A stretch of 64,000 nt of DNA, from the NCBI RefSeq assembly GCF_037137075.1, contig NZ_JBBBNV010000002.1, positions 62,001 to 126,000 of the forward strand, written 5' to 3'. Every line of letters starts with the position of its first letter. The stretch's first letter is position 1. The notes below the pieces were generated by a model. That model saw nothing but the letters and a program-made list of their open reading frames with translations, made no database searches and was not told the origin of the DNA. This document shows positions 8,898-16,406 of the stretch, piece after piece. Both the position numbers and the translations under genes were made by a program. This DNA is from JBBBNV01 sp037137075. GTDB taxonomy: Bacteria > Bacillota > Bacilli > Paenibacillales > NBRC-103111.

Positions 8898-11800
8898 GTG
8901 AATAGTAATAGGAAACGCAGGCCAGTCAACAAAGTGTTCACCTTGATGTTGGCGATGTTGATGGTGTTGGGAGAGCTCTCGGGTGTTCTTGTGTCCGGGG
9001 GAGGCAAGGCATTTGCGGCTACGTTACAGGAATGGCAGGAGCTGGGGAACACGGCTTTTTCAGAAGGTGGGGCGGAATACATGTCGCTCTATGTTGACGG
9101 TGTAACTCCTTATGTGGCTTATATGGATGTGAACCGTGGCAATAAGGCCACGGTGATGAAGTATGATAGAGACAGCAATACTTGGGTCTCCGTAGGCAGC
9201 CGTGGCTTTTCGACTTATGAATCATACTACATGACGATTAAAGTTGCAGACGGTACCCCTTATGTGGCCTATTGGGAATATGGCTTTCAAAGTCGGGGCA
9301 TGGTAATGAAGTATGATAGTGAAGACAATGCTTGGGAACCTGTGGGCCCCAATGGTTTCCGGGATGGGTTCATAAACAATGTATCTCTATACATTGCAGA
9401 CGGCATTCCCTATGTGGCCTATTCGGATGTATCGAATAACGGCAGGCTCACGGTGATGAAATATGATAGCAACAGCGATACTTGGAACACCGTGGGCAAC
9501 CCTCATTTTTCGGCGAGTTCTACATCCTACAACTCCCTGTATGTAGCCTCAGACGGCACACCCTATGTGGCCTATTCGGATCTAGGGGATTCCGGCAAGG
9601 CGACGGTGATGAAGTACGATAGCTTCATGAACACATGGGGGACGGTAGGCAATGCCAGTTTCTCAGCTAGTAATGCAGAAAGCACGTCCCTGTATGTAGC
9701 CTCAGACGGAACCCCTTATGTGGCCTATGCGGACGGTGATAATTTCAGTAAAGCCACGGTGATGAAGTATGATCGTGACAGCAATGCCTGGGTGCCTTTA
9801 GGCAACGAGAGTATTTCAACTGGCTATGCAGCAAATGTGTCCCTGGAAGTGGCGCCAAATGGCACCTTTTATGTGGGCTACCGTGACCACGGTAATAGTT
9901 CGAAGACCACGGTGATGAGGTATGATAGCGACAGCAATACCTGGGTGTACGTAGGCAAAGACGGGTTTTCGCCTAGCGCTGCATCAGTAGCATCCCTTTC
10001 CTTAGCCTCAGACGGAACCCCCTATATGGCTTATACGGATTGGGACAATAGCAATAATGTAACGGTGATGAGCTATAATAGAGTTATCGTGCCGCCGGCA
10101 TTGACAGCGGATATGACGGATAATGATACGGATCACCAAATCGAGATTACATTCACGGACGATTCGGTCTGGCGAAGCAACATTACCGAGGTGAAGAGCG
10201 GCGCTGTAAGGCTGACAGAGGGGACAGATTACTCGGTTAGCGCCGGGATGATCCAGATTCGTGGCGATGCGCTAGGATCGGGCATTCACACGATTACGGT
10301 AAAAGCACAAGATTTTGCTGTAGCGACGGTCGTTCAAGAGGTGGGCAAGGTGACTGCGGAGTTTGAAGGAGGCACTGGCACATCCCTTAGCCCCTATTGG
10401 ATAGCAACTGCCGATCAGCTCCATGCCGTCAGGAATTATCCGGTATCTTTTTTTAAGCTCGTAGCGGATATTGATTTGAGCGTAAGAGACTACTCGTCTG
10501 AAGAGGGGTGGTGGCCAATCGGAACGATGTTTGAGCCATTCCGGGGAGAAATGGACGGGAACGGTTATCGAATTACGGGTTTGACCATTAACGAGCCTAA
10601 GGATGTGGCCGGGTTATTCGCCTATACAAATGATGCCGTACTGACCAATATGAAATTAGAAAATGTTATGATCCGTAATATGATGGCGCCAACAGGCGGC
10701 CTGGTTGGCATCAGTACGAACAGCACGATCAGCAATAGCTACGTGTCAGGAAGTGTGAGCGGGGAGTATGTGGTCGGCGGCCTGGTAGGTATCAGTGTGA
10801 ACAGCAACACGATCAGCAATAGCTATGTGTCAGGAAGTGTGAGCGGGGAGTATGCGGTCGGCGGCCTGGTTGGTAACGGTGCTCAGAGCACCATCAGCAA
10901 CAGCTATGCCGCAGGAAGTGTGAGCGGGCAGGATACGGTCGGCGGCCTGATTGGTTACGGTGCTCATAGCACCATCAGCAACAGCTATGCCACAGGAGAT
11001 GTAAGTGGAGATCAAACAATCGGCGGTCTGGTTGGTAACGGTGCTCAGAGTACGATCAGCAACAGCTACGCCGCAGGGGATGTGAGCGGAAGAGCAGCAG
11101 TCGGCGGCCTGGTTAGTGTAATTGAAAGCGGCACGATCAGCAACAGCTACGCCACAGGTCATGTAACAGTAAGCTATTCTTATGCAGGGGGCCTGGTTGG
11201 TTTTTATTCAGGAACGGAGACGATCGACAACAGCTTCTACGATATGGATACTACAGGGCAAAATGATGTAGGTAGAGGCGATGGCAAATCGACTGCACAG
11301 ATGAAGACCCAAAGCACATATAGCGATGCAGGCTGGGACTTTGAAAACACATGGGGGATCCAGTCATCTCACAATAAGGGATATCCTTATTTGCGTGCGT
11401 TACAGCATTTTGTGACCTATGACGGGAACGGAAGCTCTGCGGGGGATGTGCCGTTTGACAGCAACACGTACAAGTCAGGTGATCAGGTTACTGTGGCAGG
11501 CAACACGGGCAGTCTGGTTAAGGAGGGCTATTCGTTCAGAGGTTGGAACACGGCGGCGGACGGCAGCGGGACGACTTATGCCGCAAACGATACATTCAGC
11601 ATGAGCTCAAAGGATGTGACGCTGTACGCGCAATGGAATCTGCTGCACGTGCTAACGTATGACGGAAACGGAGAGACATCCGGAAGCGTACCGGCAGATC
11701 AGGGCTTTTATGAGCATGGAGCGACCGTTTCGGTACAGGGCAATTCGAGGAATCTGGAGAAGAACGGCTATGTGTTTGCGGGATGGAACACGGCGGCAGA

Positions 11801-13529
11801 TGGAAGCGGGACGAGCTATAAGGCGGACGGCACGGAAACGTTCACCATGGGCGCTGCGAATGTAACGCTGTACGCGCAGTGGCTGTCAAGGAACGCATCG
11901 TTGTCCAGCTTGTCCGTGGATCAAGGCACGCTCACGCCGGTGTTTGCACCATCCGGGCTTACGTATAGCGTCGATGTGCCGAGCAGCGTTACGAGTCTCC
12001 AGGTCTCCCTGACGCCAGGAGATCCGAACCAAGCGCTTACGGTAACGGGAGCGGTATACACTGCAGTTGCGGACAAAATATATGCTTACACCGCTTCTCA
12101 CTTGCGTGTCGGGCCTAATCTGATTCAGATTACGGTTACTGCGCAGGACGGAACGCATTCTACGTATAATCTTACGGTGAACCGATTAAGCAATAACGCG
12201 GACCTGAACGGAATCACATTATCGAGCGGAACATTGTCTCCCGCATTCGCAGCCGGAACGACCGACTACACCGCAAGTGTAGCTAATGATGTTTCCAGCA
12301 TTACCGTAACGGCCAGCGTCTATGATAGCCGATCAGCCATGAAAGTGAACGGAACAACGATTACAAGCGGTCAAGCCAGCGGTGCTATTGCCTTGAACGT
12401 AGGCAGTAATGTAATTACCCTTGATGTAACCGCACAGGATGGAGCAACGACAAAAACGTATAAGATGACGGTAACACGTGCGTCTGCGAAACCCTCGCGA
12501 TCGTCATCCTCCGGTAGGGGTGGAGGTTCATCATCAACGGCCTCAAGCGATAAAGTGACCTCGACAGACGGTCAACTAGCGCTTCCAACAGGCAAAACGG
12601 GCGAGGTTAGTCTTGGAGCTGGAATCACCCTCACGATTCCTGCGGATGCTTCCAGCCGAGAGTTGAAAGTAACGATTGAAAAAGTGGAAGACACACAGAA
12701 GCTGCTCACAAGTCGTGACGTTTTGGCCAGTCCGGTATTCGAAATTCTGAAAAACGTTCCGGAGAACTTCAATAAGCCGGTCACTCTGACGTTTACCTTT
12801 GATCAAAAAAGCATGACGAGCGGTCAAACGCCTTCCGTATTCTACTATGACGAAGCGAAGAAGGTATGGGTGGCGATCGGCGGCACGGTAAACGGGAATA
12901 CCATCACCGTAAAGGTCGACCATTTTACGAAGTTTGCGGTATTCGGTGTAGGACAAGATTCGGAATCTGCGGATGACGTACATCAGCCGCTCCACTTCAA
13001 CGATATTTCCGGACACTGGGCAGAGGCTAACATCAAGCAGGCGATAAGCGGCGGAATTGTCAGCGGATACGCGGATGGCACGTTCCTGCCGAACCGTACC
13101 GTCACCCGCGCGGAATTCGCAGTGATGTTGATGAATGCACTCAAACCGCAAGGAGATGTCGCGGACCTGATGTTTACCGATAAGGCGAAGATCGGTGCAT
13201 GGGCGCAGAAAGCGGTCGCGCAAGCGGTGCAAGCCGGCATTATTAGCGGCTATGAGGACGGCTCTTTCCAGCCCGACGCCGAAATTACGCGTACGGAGAT
13301 GGCAGCGATGATTGCCAAGGCACTGGGTCAGCCAGTCGAAGCCGACCCGGCCATGGGATTCGCCGACGACAAGGACATTCCAGCATGGGCAAAAGGGGCC
13401 GTAGCAGCAATGAAGAAGCTTGGCATTATCGAAGGTAAGGACAATAACAACTTTGCTCCGGATGACAGAACGACAAGAGCAGAAGCCATTACGGTACTGC
13501 TGAACATGCTGGCGCACAAGGAAAAGTAA
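8898..13529 (+). CDS. Large mosaic cell-surface protein with GLUG, InlB-type, cadherin-like and SLH domains
   Basis: A secreted 1,543-residue protein anchored to the cell wall by S-layer homology domains. GTG 8898, 7-8 bases after GGGGGAAG, is preferred to the upstream ATG because it gives a clean signal peptide: a basic N-terminus, a hydrophobic core and AFA-A near residue 40. In order: about seven propeller-like repeats of some 48-50 residues ending in ATVMKYD (58-395); a beta-rich linker; GLUG-type repeats with STISNSY and VGGLVG (598-775); two Listeria-Bacteroides (InlB B) repeats ending in VTLYAQW (837-996); two cadherin-like beta-sandwich domains (997-1195); a Ser/Gly linker; a beta domain with FTKFAVFGV (to 1355); three SLH domains (1365-1543). 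An adhesion or matrix role is inferred. A MalT-type regulator precedes it and a terminator follows. Confidence 0.88.
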   Translation: MNSNRKRRPVNKVFTLMLAMLMVLGELSGVLVSGGGKAFAATLQEWQELGNTAFSEGGAEYMSLYVDGVTPYVAYMDVNRGNKATVMKYDRDSNTWVSVGSRGFSTYESYYMTIKVADGTPYVAYWEYGFQSRGMVMKYDSEDNAWEPVGPNGFRDGFINNVSLYIADGIPYVAYSDVSNNGRLTVMKYDSNSDTWNTVGNPHFSASSTSYNSLYVASDGTPYVAYSDLGDSGKATVMKYDSFMNTWGTVGNASFSASNAESTSLYVASDGTPYVAYADGDNFSKATVMKYDRDSNAWVPLGNESISTGYAANVSLEVAPNGTFYVGYRDHGNSSKTTVMRYDSDSNTWVYVGKDGFSPSAASVASLSLASDGTPYMAYTDWDNSNNVTVMSYNRVIVPPALTADMTDNDTDHQIEITFTDDSVWRSNITEVKSGAVRLTEGTDYSVSAGMIQIRGDALGSGIHTITVKAQDFAVATVVQEVGKVTAEFEGGTGTSLSPYWIATADQLHAVRNYPVSFFKLVADIDLSVRDYSSEEGWWPIGTMFEPFRGEMDGNGYRITGLTINEPKDVAGLFAYTNDAVLTNMKLENVMIRNMMAPTGGLVGISTNSTISNSYVSGSVSGEYVVGGLVGISVNSNTISNSYVSGSVSGEYAVGGLVGNGAQSTISNSYAAGSVSGQDTVGGLIGYGAHSTISNSYATGDVSGDQTIGGLVGNGAQSTISNSYAAGDVSGRAAVGGLVSVIESGTISNSYATGHVTVSYSYAGGLVGFYSGTETIDNSFYDMDTTGQNDVGRGDGKSTAQMKTQSTYSDAGWDFENTWGIQSSHNKGYPYLRALQHFVTYDGNGSSAGDVPFDSNTYKSGDQVTVAGNTGSLVKEGYSFRGWNTAADGSGTTYAANDTFSMSSKDVTLYAQWNLLHVLTYDGNGETSGSVPADQGFYEHGATVSVQGNSRNLEKNGYVFAGWNTAADGSGTSYKADGTETFTMGAANVTLYAQWLSRNASLSSLSVDQGTLTPVFAPSGLTYSVDVPSSVTSLQVSLTPGDPNQALTVTGAVYTAVADKIYAYTASHLRVGPNLIQITVTAQDGTHSTYNLTVNRLSNNADLNGITLSSGTLSPAFAAGTTDYTASVANDVSSITVTASVYDSRSAMKVNGTTITSGQASGAIALNVGSNVITLDVTAQDGATTKTYKMTVTRASAKPSRSSSSGRGGGSSSTASSDKVTSTDGQLALPTGKTGEVSLGAGITLTIPADASSRELKVTIEKVEDTQKLLTSRDVLASPVFEILKNVPENFNKPVTLTFTFDQKSMTSGQTPSVFYYDEAKKVWVAIGGTVNGNTITVKVDHFTKFAVFGVGQDSESADDVHQPLHFNDISGHWAEANIKQAISGGIVSGYADGTFLPNRTVTRAEFAVMLMNALKPQGDVADLMFTDKAKIGAWAQKAVAQAVQAGIISGYEDGSFQPDAEITRTEMAAMIAKALGQPVEADPAMGFADDKDIPAWAKGAVAAMKKLGIIEGKDNNNFAPDDRTTRAEAITVLLNMLAHKEK
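9070..10080 (+). repeat. Propeller-like tandem repeats inside the surface protein
   Basis: About seven diverged copies of a unit near 150 bases. Each encodes a TPYVAY strand, then ATVMKYD, then NTWV.VG. They read as blades of a beta-propeller. Near-identical DNA stretches recur in adjacent copies (for example GACGGTACCCCTTATGTGGC-like segments), which points to intragenic duplication. Confidence 0.75.
10690..11220 (+). repeat. GLUG-type tandem repeats inside the surface protein
   Basis: Six or seven near-identical units of 84-90 bases encode VGGLVG followed by STISNSYA.G.VSG, the GLUG motif of bacterial surface proteins. High DNA identity between neighbours makes copy number likely to vary by recombination. 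Confidence 0.8.
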
Positions 13530-13545
13530 GATCTAATCTAACGGG

Positions 13546-13583
13546 AACAAGGCTGCCTTGAAAATTCGAGGCAGCCTTGTTTT
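13546..13583 (+). terminator. Rho-independent terminator after the surface protein
   Basis: Arms AACAAGGCTGCCT and AGGCAGCCTTGTT enclose a short loop and are followed by TTTT, starting 17 bases after the stop codon. Confidence 0.88.
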
Positions 13584-13689
13584 GGATCGCATTCTAAACA
13601 GTCTCCGAATAAAGGACTACTTTGTAGCCATTTCGGATAAACCTGAATTTTCCACCTTCGGAGTCGTAGGGGGGAGGAGGTGGTGTATA

Positions 13690-13730
13690 GACTGTGCGTT
13701 TACACAAAACTCTTGACAGATCCGGGACAG
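13690..13730. mobile_element. Possible remnant of an IS256-type element end
   Basis: The stretch around GTTTACACAAAACTCTTGAC resembles, from memory, the sequence that follows transposase genes in IS256-family elements. No transposase frame or paired inverted repeat is present, so at most a scar remains. Confidence 0.22.
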
Positions 13731-13752
13731 GGATTTCATGTTGACAATCCAA

Positions 13753-13796
13753 AAGCCCCCTTTAATCTGATGCAATGACCAGATTCAAGGGGGCTT
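13753..13796 (-). terminator. Long stem-loop, probable terminator of the agr-like operon
   Basis: Two 17-base arms (AAGCCCCCTTTAATCTG and its complement, with one mismatch) surround a 10-base loop. On the minus strand the hairpin is followed by TTTT. It lies about 40 bases past the last minus-strand small gene. Confidence 0.7.
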
Positions 13797-13836
13797 ATTG
13801 CCGTGCAACTCTATGGCCGAGCAGAGTGATGTTTTA

Positions 13837-14070
13837 TCAGTACCCCAAAGATATGGCCGCACGTGTCCTTTTTTTGGAAGACAACGCTGTATTCGTATAT
13901 AGGCTGATTTGTTTCGTATGGAAATCATCACAGGTGCCGGTGCCGATAACCGTGGTTCCTTGTATTTTATGAAAGTGGCATTTGCCATTCATCATGTCCT
14001 GGCTAACTTTGAAATATCCGCAATTGTAACAGCTGCTCCGCAGATCCGGAGCCATTGACCTGTAACCCAT
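13837..14070 (-). CDS. Small cysteine-rich protein at the end of the agr-like cluster
   Basis: A 77-residue protein whose first half holds a CYNCGYF...GKCHFH...GTCDDF pattern: four cysteines and two histidines spaced like a small metal- or Fe-S-binding knuckle. ATG 14070 has GGAGG 9 bases upstream. A second in-frame ATG at 14055 would shorten it by five residues. The gene overlaps the end of the upstream small gene by 68 bases in another frame, so translation may be coupled, or the two may be halves of one frameshifted gene. No family name can be given. Confidence 0.5.
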   Translation of the reverse strand: MGYRSMAPDLRSSCYNCGYFKVSQDMMNGKCHFHKIQGTTVIGTGTCDDFHTKQISLYTNTALSSKKRTRAAISLGY

Positions 14071-14275
14071 TCTGTACAGCCTCCACTTTTTTTATCACAC
14101 TATCCGTTATAGTATCGAAGGTTTGCGCCCTCTGTATAATTTCCTTCGCCATTTTGCGCAGTAAATGGACGTTGTCCTGAGCGGACAGGGAACCTAATTC
14201 ATGACGGTGTTGAAACAGTACGGTTTGAATGGCCAATTCTAATAAGGTCTGATCAATTGCTGTATGGCCAGGCAT
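14003..14275 (-). CDS. Small helical protein of unknown function in the agr-like cluster
   Basis: A 90-residue, mostly helical and charged protein beginning MPGHTAIDQTLLELAIQ. It has a strong ribosome-binding site (AGGAGGAGG, 6-7 bases before ATG 14275), so it is very likely translated. There is no signal peptide, TM segment or recognised domain. It follows the LytTR gene by about 100 bases in the same direction and its 3' end overlaps the cysteine-rich gene. Possible roles such as an output protein or antagonist of the LytTR regulator are guesses from position. Confidence 0.55.
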   Translation of the reverse strand: MPGHTAIDQTLLELAIQTVLFQHRHELGSLSAQDNVHLLRKMAKEIIQRAQTFDTITDSVIKKVEAVQNGLQVNGSGSAEQLLQLRIFQS

Positions 14276-14373
14276 AAAAAAACCTCCTCCTTCTGTTTAT
14301 ATTACCAGAATAAAGGAGTTTGAGTGATTTGTGTACCTTATTAGACGTAGGTTATTTTTTGTTTACAATTGGT

Positions 14374-14751
14374 TTATTTTATGTTATTACCATTATTATT
14401 GCTAATCCATACTTCAATTTCCTGCCTGAGCTTTTTTTTATGTAAAAACGGAATCGTGGCGTATTTACTGGCCGGTTGAACATCAGTCTCAAAAAAGACC
14501 TTGCCGTGTTCGTCGTCAAAGGCCCGTACCTGATTTGTATTCACCAGATTGATTCTGTCTAATTTTCGAAAACCATGGCTTTCCAGATGTATGCCAATGA
14601 CAGATAAGGAAGGCGCCAGATGATAATACTTGTCGTGCAGGGTGTGATACACCACATTTCGGTCTTCCATTTCAATATAGATGACCTCATTGATGTCGAG
14701 CAGCACAATGTCGGTGTTATTAAATTTGTCTTTGGTTACTGGGATATACAT
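14374..14751 (-). CDS. Stand-alone LytTR-domain DNA-binding regulator
   Basis: A 125-residue protein that is essentially one LytTR domain, the DNA-binding module of AgrA-type regulators. The domain is recognised by the opening strands (VLLDINEVIYIEMEDRNV), the central HLESHGFRKLDRINLVNTNQV block typical of LytTR, and the strand after it. There is no receiver domain and no phospho-acceptor aspartate context, unlike AgrA (about 240 residues). It lies 75 bases downstream of agrD, so it is probably in the same transcript. A weak GAG-rich ribosome-binding site precedes ATG 14751. It probably controls the agr-like operon, the small downstream genes or both. How a peptide signal reaches it without a receiver is not evident; the polytopic protein at the head of the operon is the candidate partner. 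Confidence 0.82.
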   Translation of the reverse strand: MYIPVTKDKFNNTDIVLLDINEVIYIEMEDRNVVYHTLHDKYYHLAPSLSVIGIHLESHGFRKLDRINLVNTNQVRAFDDEHGKVFFETDVQPASKYATIPFLHKKKLRQEIEVWISNNNGNNIK

Positions 14752-14825
14752 GGGGCTAACTCACTCCATCAACTTGGTTGGCAATTGGCTGCCAGAATGG
14801 TTTGTCCGGCAGCCCGGTCCATACA

Positions 14826-14948
14826 TTACTTTAACAGTTCTTCCGGGGTTTCGGGACGATGGGAGAATCCCCAACATGAAATAGATACAAATAAGAGGGC
14901 AGCAATAGATAGGAAACCAGATGCATAGTATGCGAGTTTATGTTTCAT
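14826..14948 (-). CDS. agrD: AgrD-like cyclic lactone autoinducer peptide precursor
   Basis: A 40-residue ORF with AAGGAGG 8-9 bases before its ATG; it overlaps the 3' end of agrB by 11 bases. Its organisation is that of AgrD: an amphipathic or hydrophobic N-terminal leader (residues 1-23), a short segment with the only cysteine (S24-C25-W26-G27-F28-S29), and an acidic proline-containing tail (HRPETPEELLK) that matches the EVEVPKEL-type recognition tail of staphylococcal AgrD and the common Paenibacillus form. Aligning P35-E36-E37-L38 with the P-K-E-L of S. aureus AgrD places the ring at C25-S29, a five-residue thiolactone C-W-G-F-S. The N-terminal cut site cannot be read from sequence. Confidence 0.85.
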   Translation of the reverse strand: MKHKLAYYASGFLSIAALLFVSISCWGFSHRPETPEELLK

Positions 14949-15486
14949 TATTTATCACCTCCTTTTTTAGAATATTAAGCCAAGGAAGTAAGGTAAGTGA
15001 TTGGGAAAAAAAAGCGAGAGAGACAATAGTGGACTGAAAAAAAACATTACTCAGAATTACGATAAGTGAAATGATTTTTAAATAAGGAAACAATAGTTCG
15101 GGAATGCGTGTTTTTCCCTTTAAGTCAGAAGGAGCGTACAAAAGAACGAGTAGTCCGCTTATCGCCGTGGCTATCCACATCGAGGTATCATTCATGGGAA
15201 TAAATTGAATCACAACAAAATTCGTTACTGAAAATAAGATGCATCCAGTTGCGCTTTTGAAATGGAAGCCTCCAGATAAAGTTCGAAGAATAACATAAGC
15301 AATCATGGTTATGATTGTGCTGTAAAGTTTGTCCGTTAAAAAGGCAATTAGAATCGTTAAGAATGTAGTTGAACAAATCGAAATAATTCCAATAAGGGCA
15401 TATTTCATGACGGGAACACTTGTTGTCTCTTCTTCATTTAATTGTTTGATTTTTATTGCGATTTTCTCGGCAATTGCATAGATCAT
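14938..15486 (-). CDS. agrB: AgrB-like accessory gene regulator peptidase
   Basis: A 182-residue integral membrane cysteine peptidase that cleaves the AgrD C-terminal tail and forms the thiolactone. The catalytic block RTLSGGFHFKSATGC supplies R68, H75 and C82, spaced as R70, H77 and C84 in S. aureus AgrB. Several hydrophobic segments (about 30-50, 55-68, 84-100, 105-120, 135-170) fit the AgrB topology, and length is normal for the family. ATG 15486 overlaps the TGA of the upstream membrane-protein gene (ATGA), which implies translational coupling. The gene sits in an AT-rich island unlike its G+C-rich neighbours. Confidence 0.92.
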   Translation of the reverse strand: MIYAIAEKIAIKIKQLNEEETTSVPVMKYALIGIISICSTTFLTILIAFLTDKLYSTIITMIAYVILRTLSGGFHFKSATGCILFSVTNFVVIQFIPMNDTSMWIATAISGLLVLLYAPSDLKGKTRIPELLFPYLKIISLIVILSNVFFQSTIVSLAFFSQSLTLLPWLNILKKEVINNET

Positions 15487-16139
15487 CGTTTTTCCTCCTT
15501 CTTAAAGGTAAGGAGTAGTAAAATGACGAAGATAATAAGTTGAGCAAATGCGAATATTGGGAAGTAAATTGTATTTCCATAAACAAAAGGGAGAAATATA
15601 TTCAGAAAAGCAGCGGCGATAACCATAACAATCAGGAAAAGTAAATTGTTCCCGCGAAGGGAGAGGTTATATTTTTCGGAATCTGGTATAAAAGTAAACC
15701 CAATTCTGTAACGCTTCAAAAAGATTGAAATGAGTATTGCAGCAGCAGAGTTGACAAGCTGCATTGTATAACTCAGTATTTTATTTTCTAGCATTTCTTG
15801 CATCGTTATGATATGCAGAAGTTCTCCAAAAAAGATGATTAAGATTTGAATGACAAAAACTCCGATATACCCGACAATTCCCATTATAGTTGCATAAAAT
15901 AATTGAATCCGAAACATAAGCCAGAAAAACAAAAGAACCATAAACAGTTGAACAACTGGTCCGAGCCATTGAAGTGAAAAAACTTCGAAAAATAAATAGG
16001 ACGTTTGTGTTAAAATGAGGGAAGTGAAGACAAGGTGCGGGAGGTACGTCCGTATAGGGAACATGAACATTGTGAGAATTAAACACAATCCGCTGAAAAA
16101 TTCAATGGAAGAAAGAATAAAAAAGTATAGTGCGTTCAT
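15483..16139 (-). CDS. Polytopic membrane protein resembling an AgrC sensor without its kinase
   Basis: A 218-residue protein made almost entirely of six or seven hydrophobic helices (about 3-25, 34-52, 58-76, 80-106, 125-142, 163-186, 190-212). It ends seven residues after the last helix (FKKEEKR), where an AgrC-type histidine kinase would continue into its dimerisation and ATPase domains. No H-box, N-box or G-box follows in any frame, and the next gene, agrB, starts inside the stop codon. ATG 16139 has GGAGGAAG upstream. It may be a receptor, a membrane inhibitor of the LytTR protein, as in streptococcal LytTR regulatory systems, or a peptide exporter. All three are inferences from position and topology. 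Confidence 0.7.
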   Translation of the reverse strand: MNALYFFILSSIEFFSGLCLILTMFMFPIRTYLPHLVFTSLILTQTSYLFFEVFSLQWLGPVVQLFMVLLFFWLMFRIQLFYATIMGIVGYIGVFVIQILIIFFGELLHIITMQEMLENKILSYTMQLVNSAAAILISIFLKRYRIGFTFIPDSEKYNLSLRGNNLLFLIVMVIAAAFLNIFLPFVYGNTIYFPIFAFAQLIIFVILLLLTFKKEEKR

Positions 16140-16162
16140 TGCGACCTTCCTCCTAAATTAGC

Positions 16163-16264
16163 CCCAGTATTAAAATCCTAAATTAAGCGAAATTTCGTGT
16201 CAACTATCGGATGAAAGCGCTAAACATTTTAATCATGAGGAATAGAATTATGGTTAATACTGGG
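16163..16264. promoter_or_regulatory. Inverted-repeat pair in the agr-like operon control region
   Basis: CCCAGTATTAA at 16163-16173 is matched perfectly by TTAATACTGGG at 16254-16264, with 80 AT-rich bases between. The pair sits just upstream of the first gene of the agr-like operon and about 70 bases before the ytoI promoter. It could be two half-sites for one regulator; LytTR proteins usually bind direct repeats, so the factor is open. Confidence 0.4.
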
Positions 16265-16329
16265 ATTGAAACCATATTACAATACAAAACGACAGTTGTC
16301 ATTAAGAAAAATGAGCTTTCTGTAAAAAA

Positions 16330-16375
16330 TTGTATCAATTTCGGCAAAATAGTATAATGGTCCTATAAAATAGGA
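16330..16375 (+). promoter_or_regulatory. ytoI promoter with overlapping palindrome
   Basis: TTGTAT (16330-16335) and TATAAT (16353-16358) are 17 bases apart, a good sigma-A promoter. Directly after the -10, TCCTAT-AAA-ATAGGA (16361-16375) is a perfect palindrome over the likely start of transcription, suitable as an operator for autoregulation by the HTH protein it precedes. Confidence 0.65.
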
Positions 16376-16406
16376 TACAGGGTGCAATACAAGGGGTGTG
16401 CAAGAG

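Noticed and set aside
9070..11220. Regular repeats as a CRISPR array
   Set aside because: They are in-frame coding repeats of a surface protein, diverged at the protein level, with no constant-length spacers and no cas genes.
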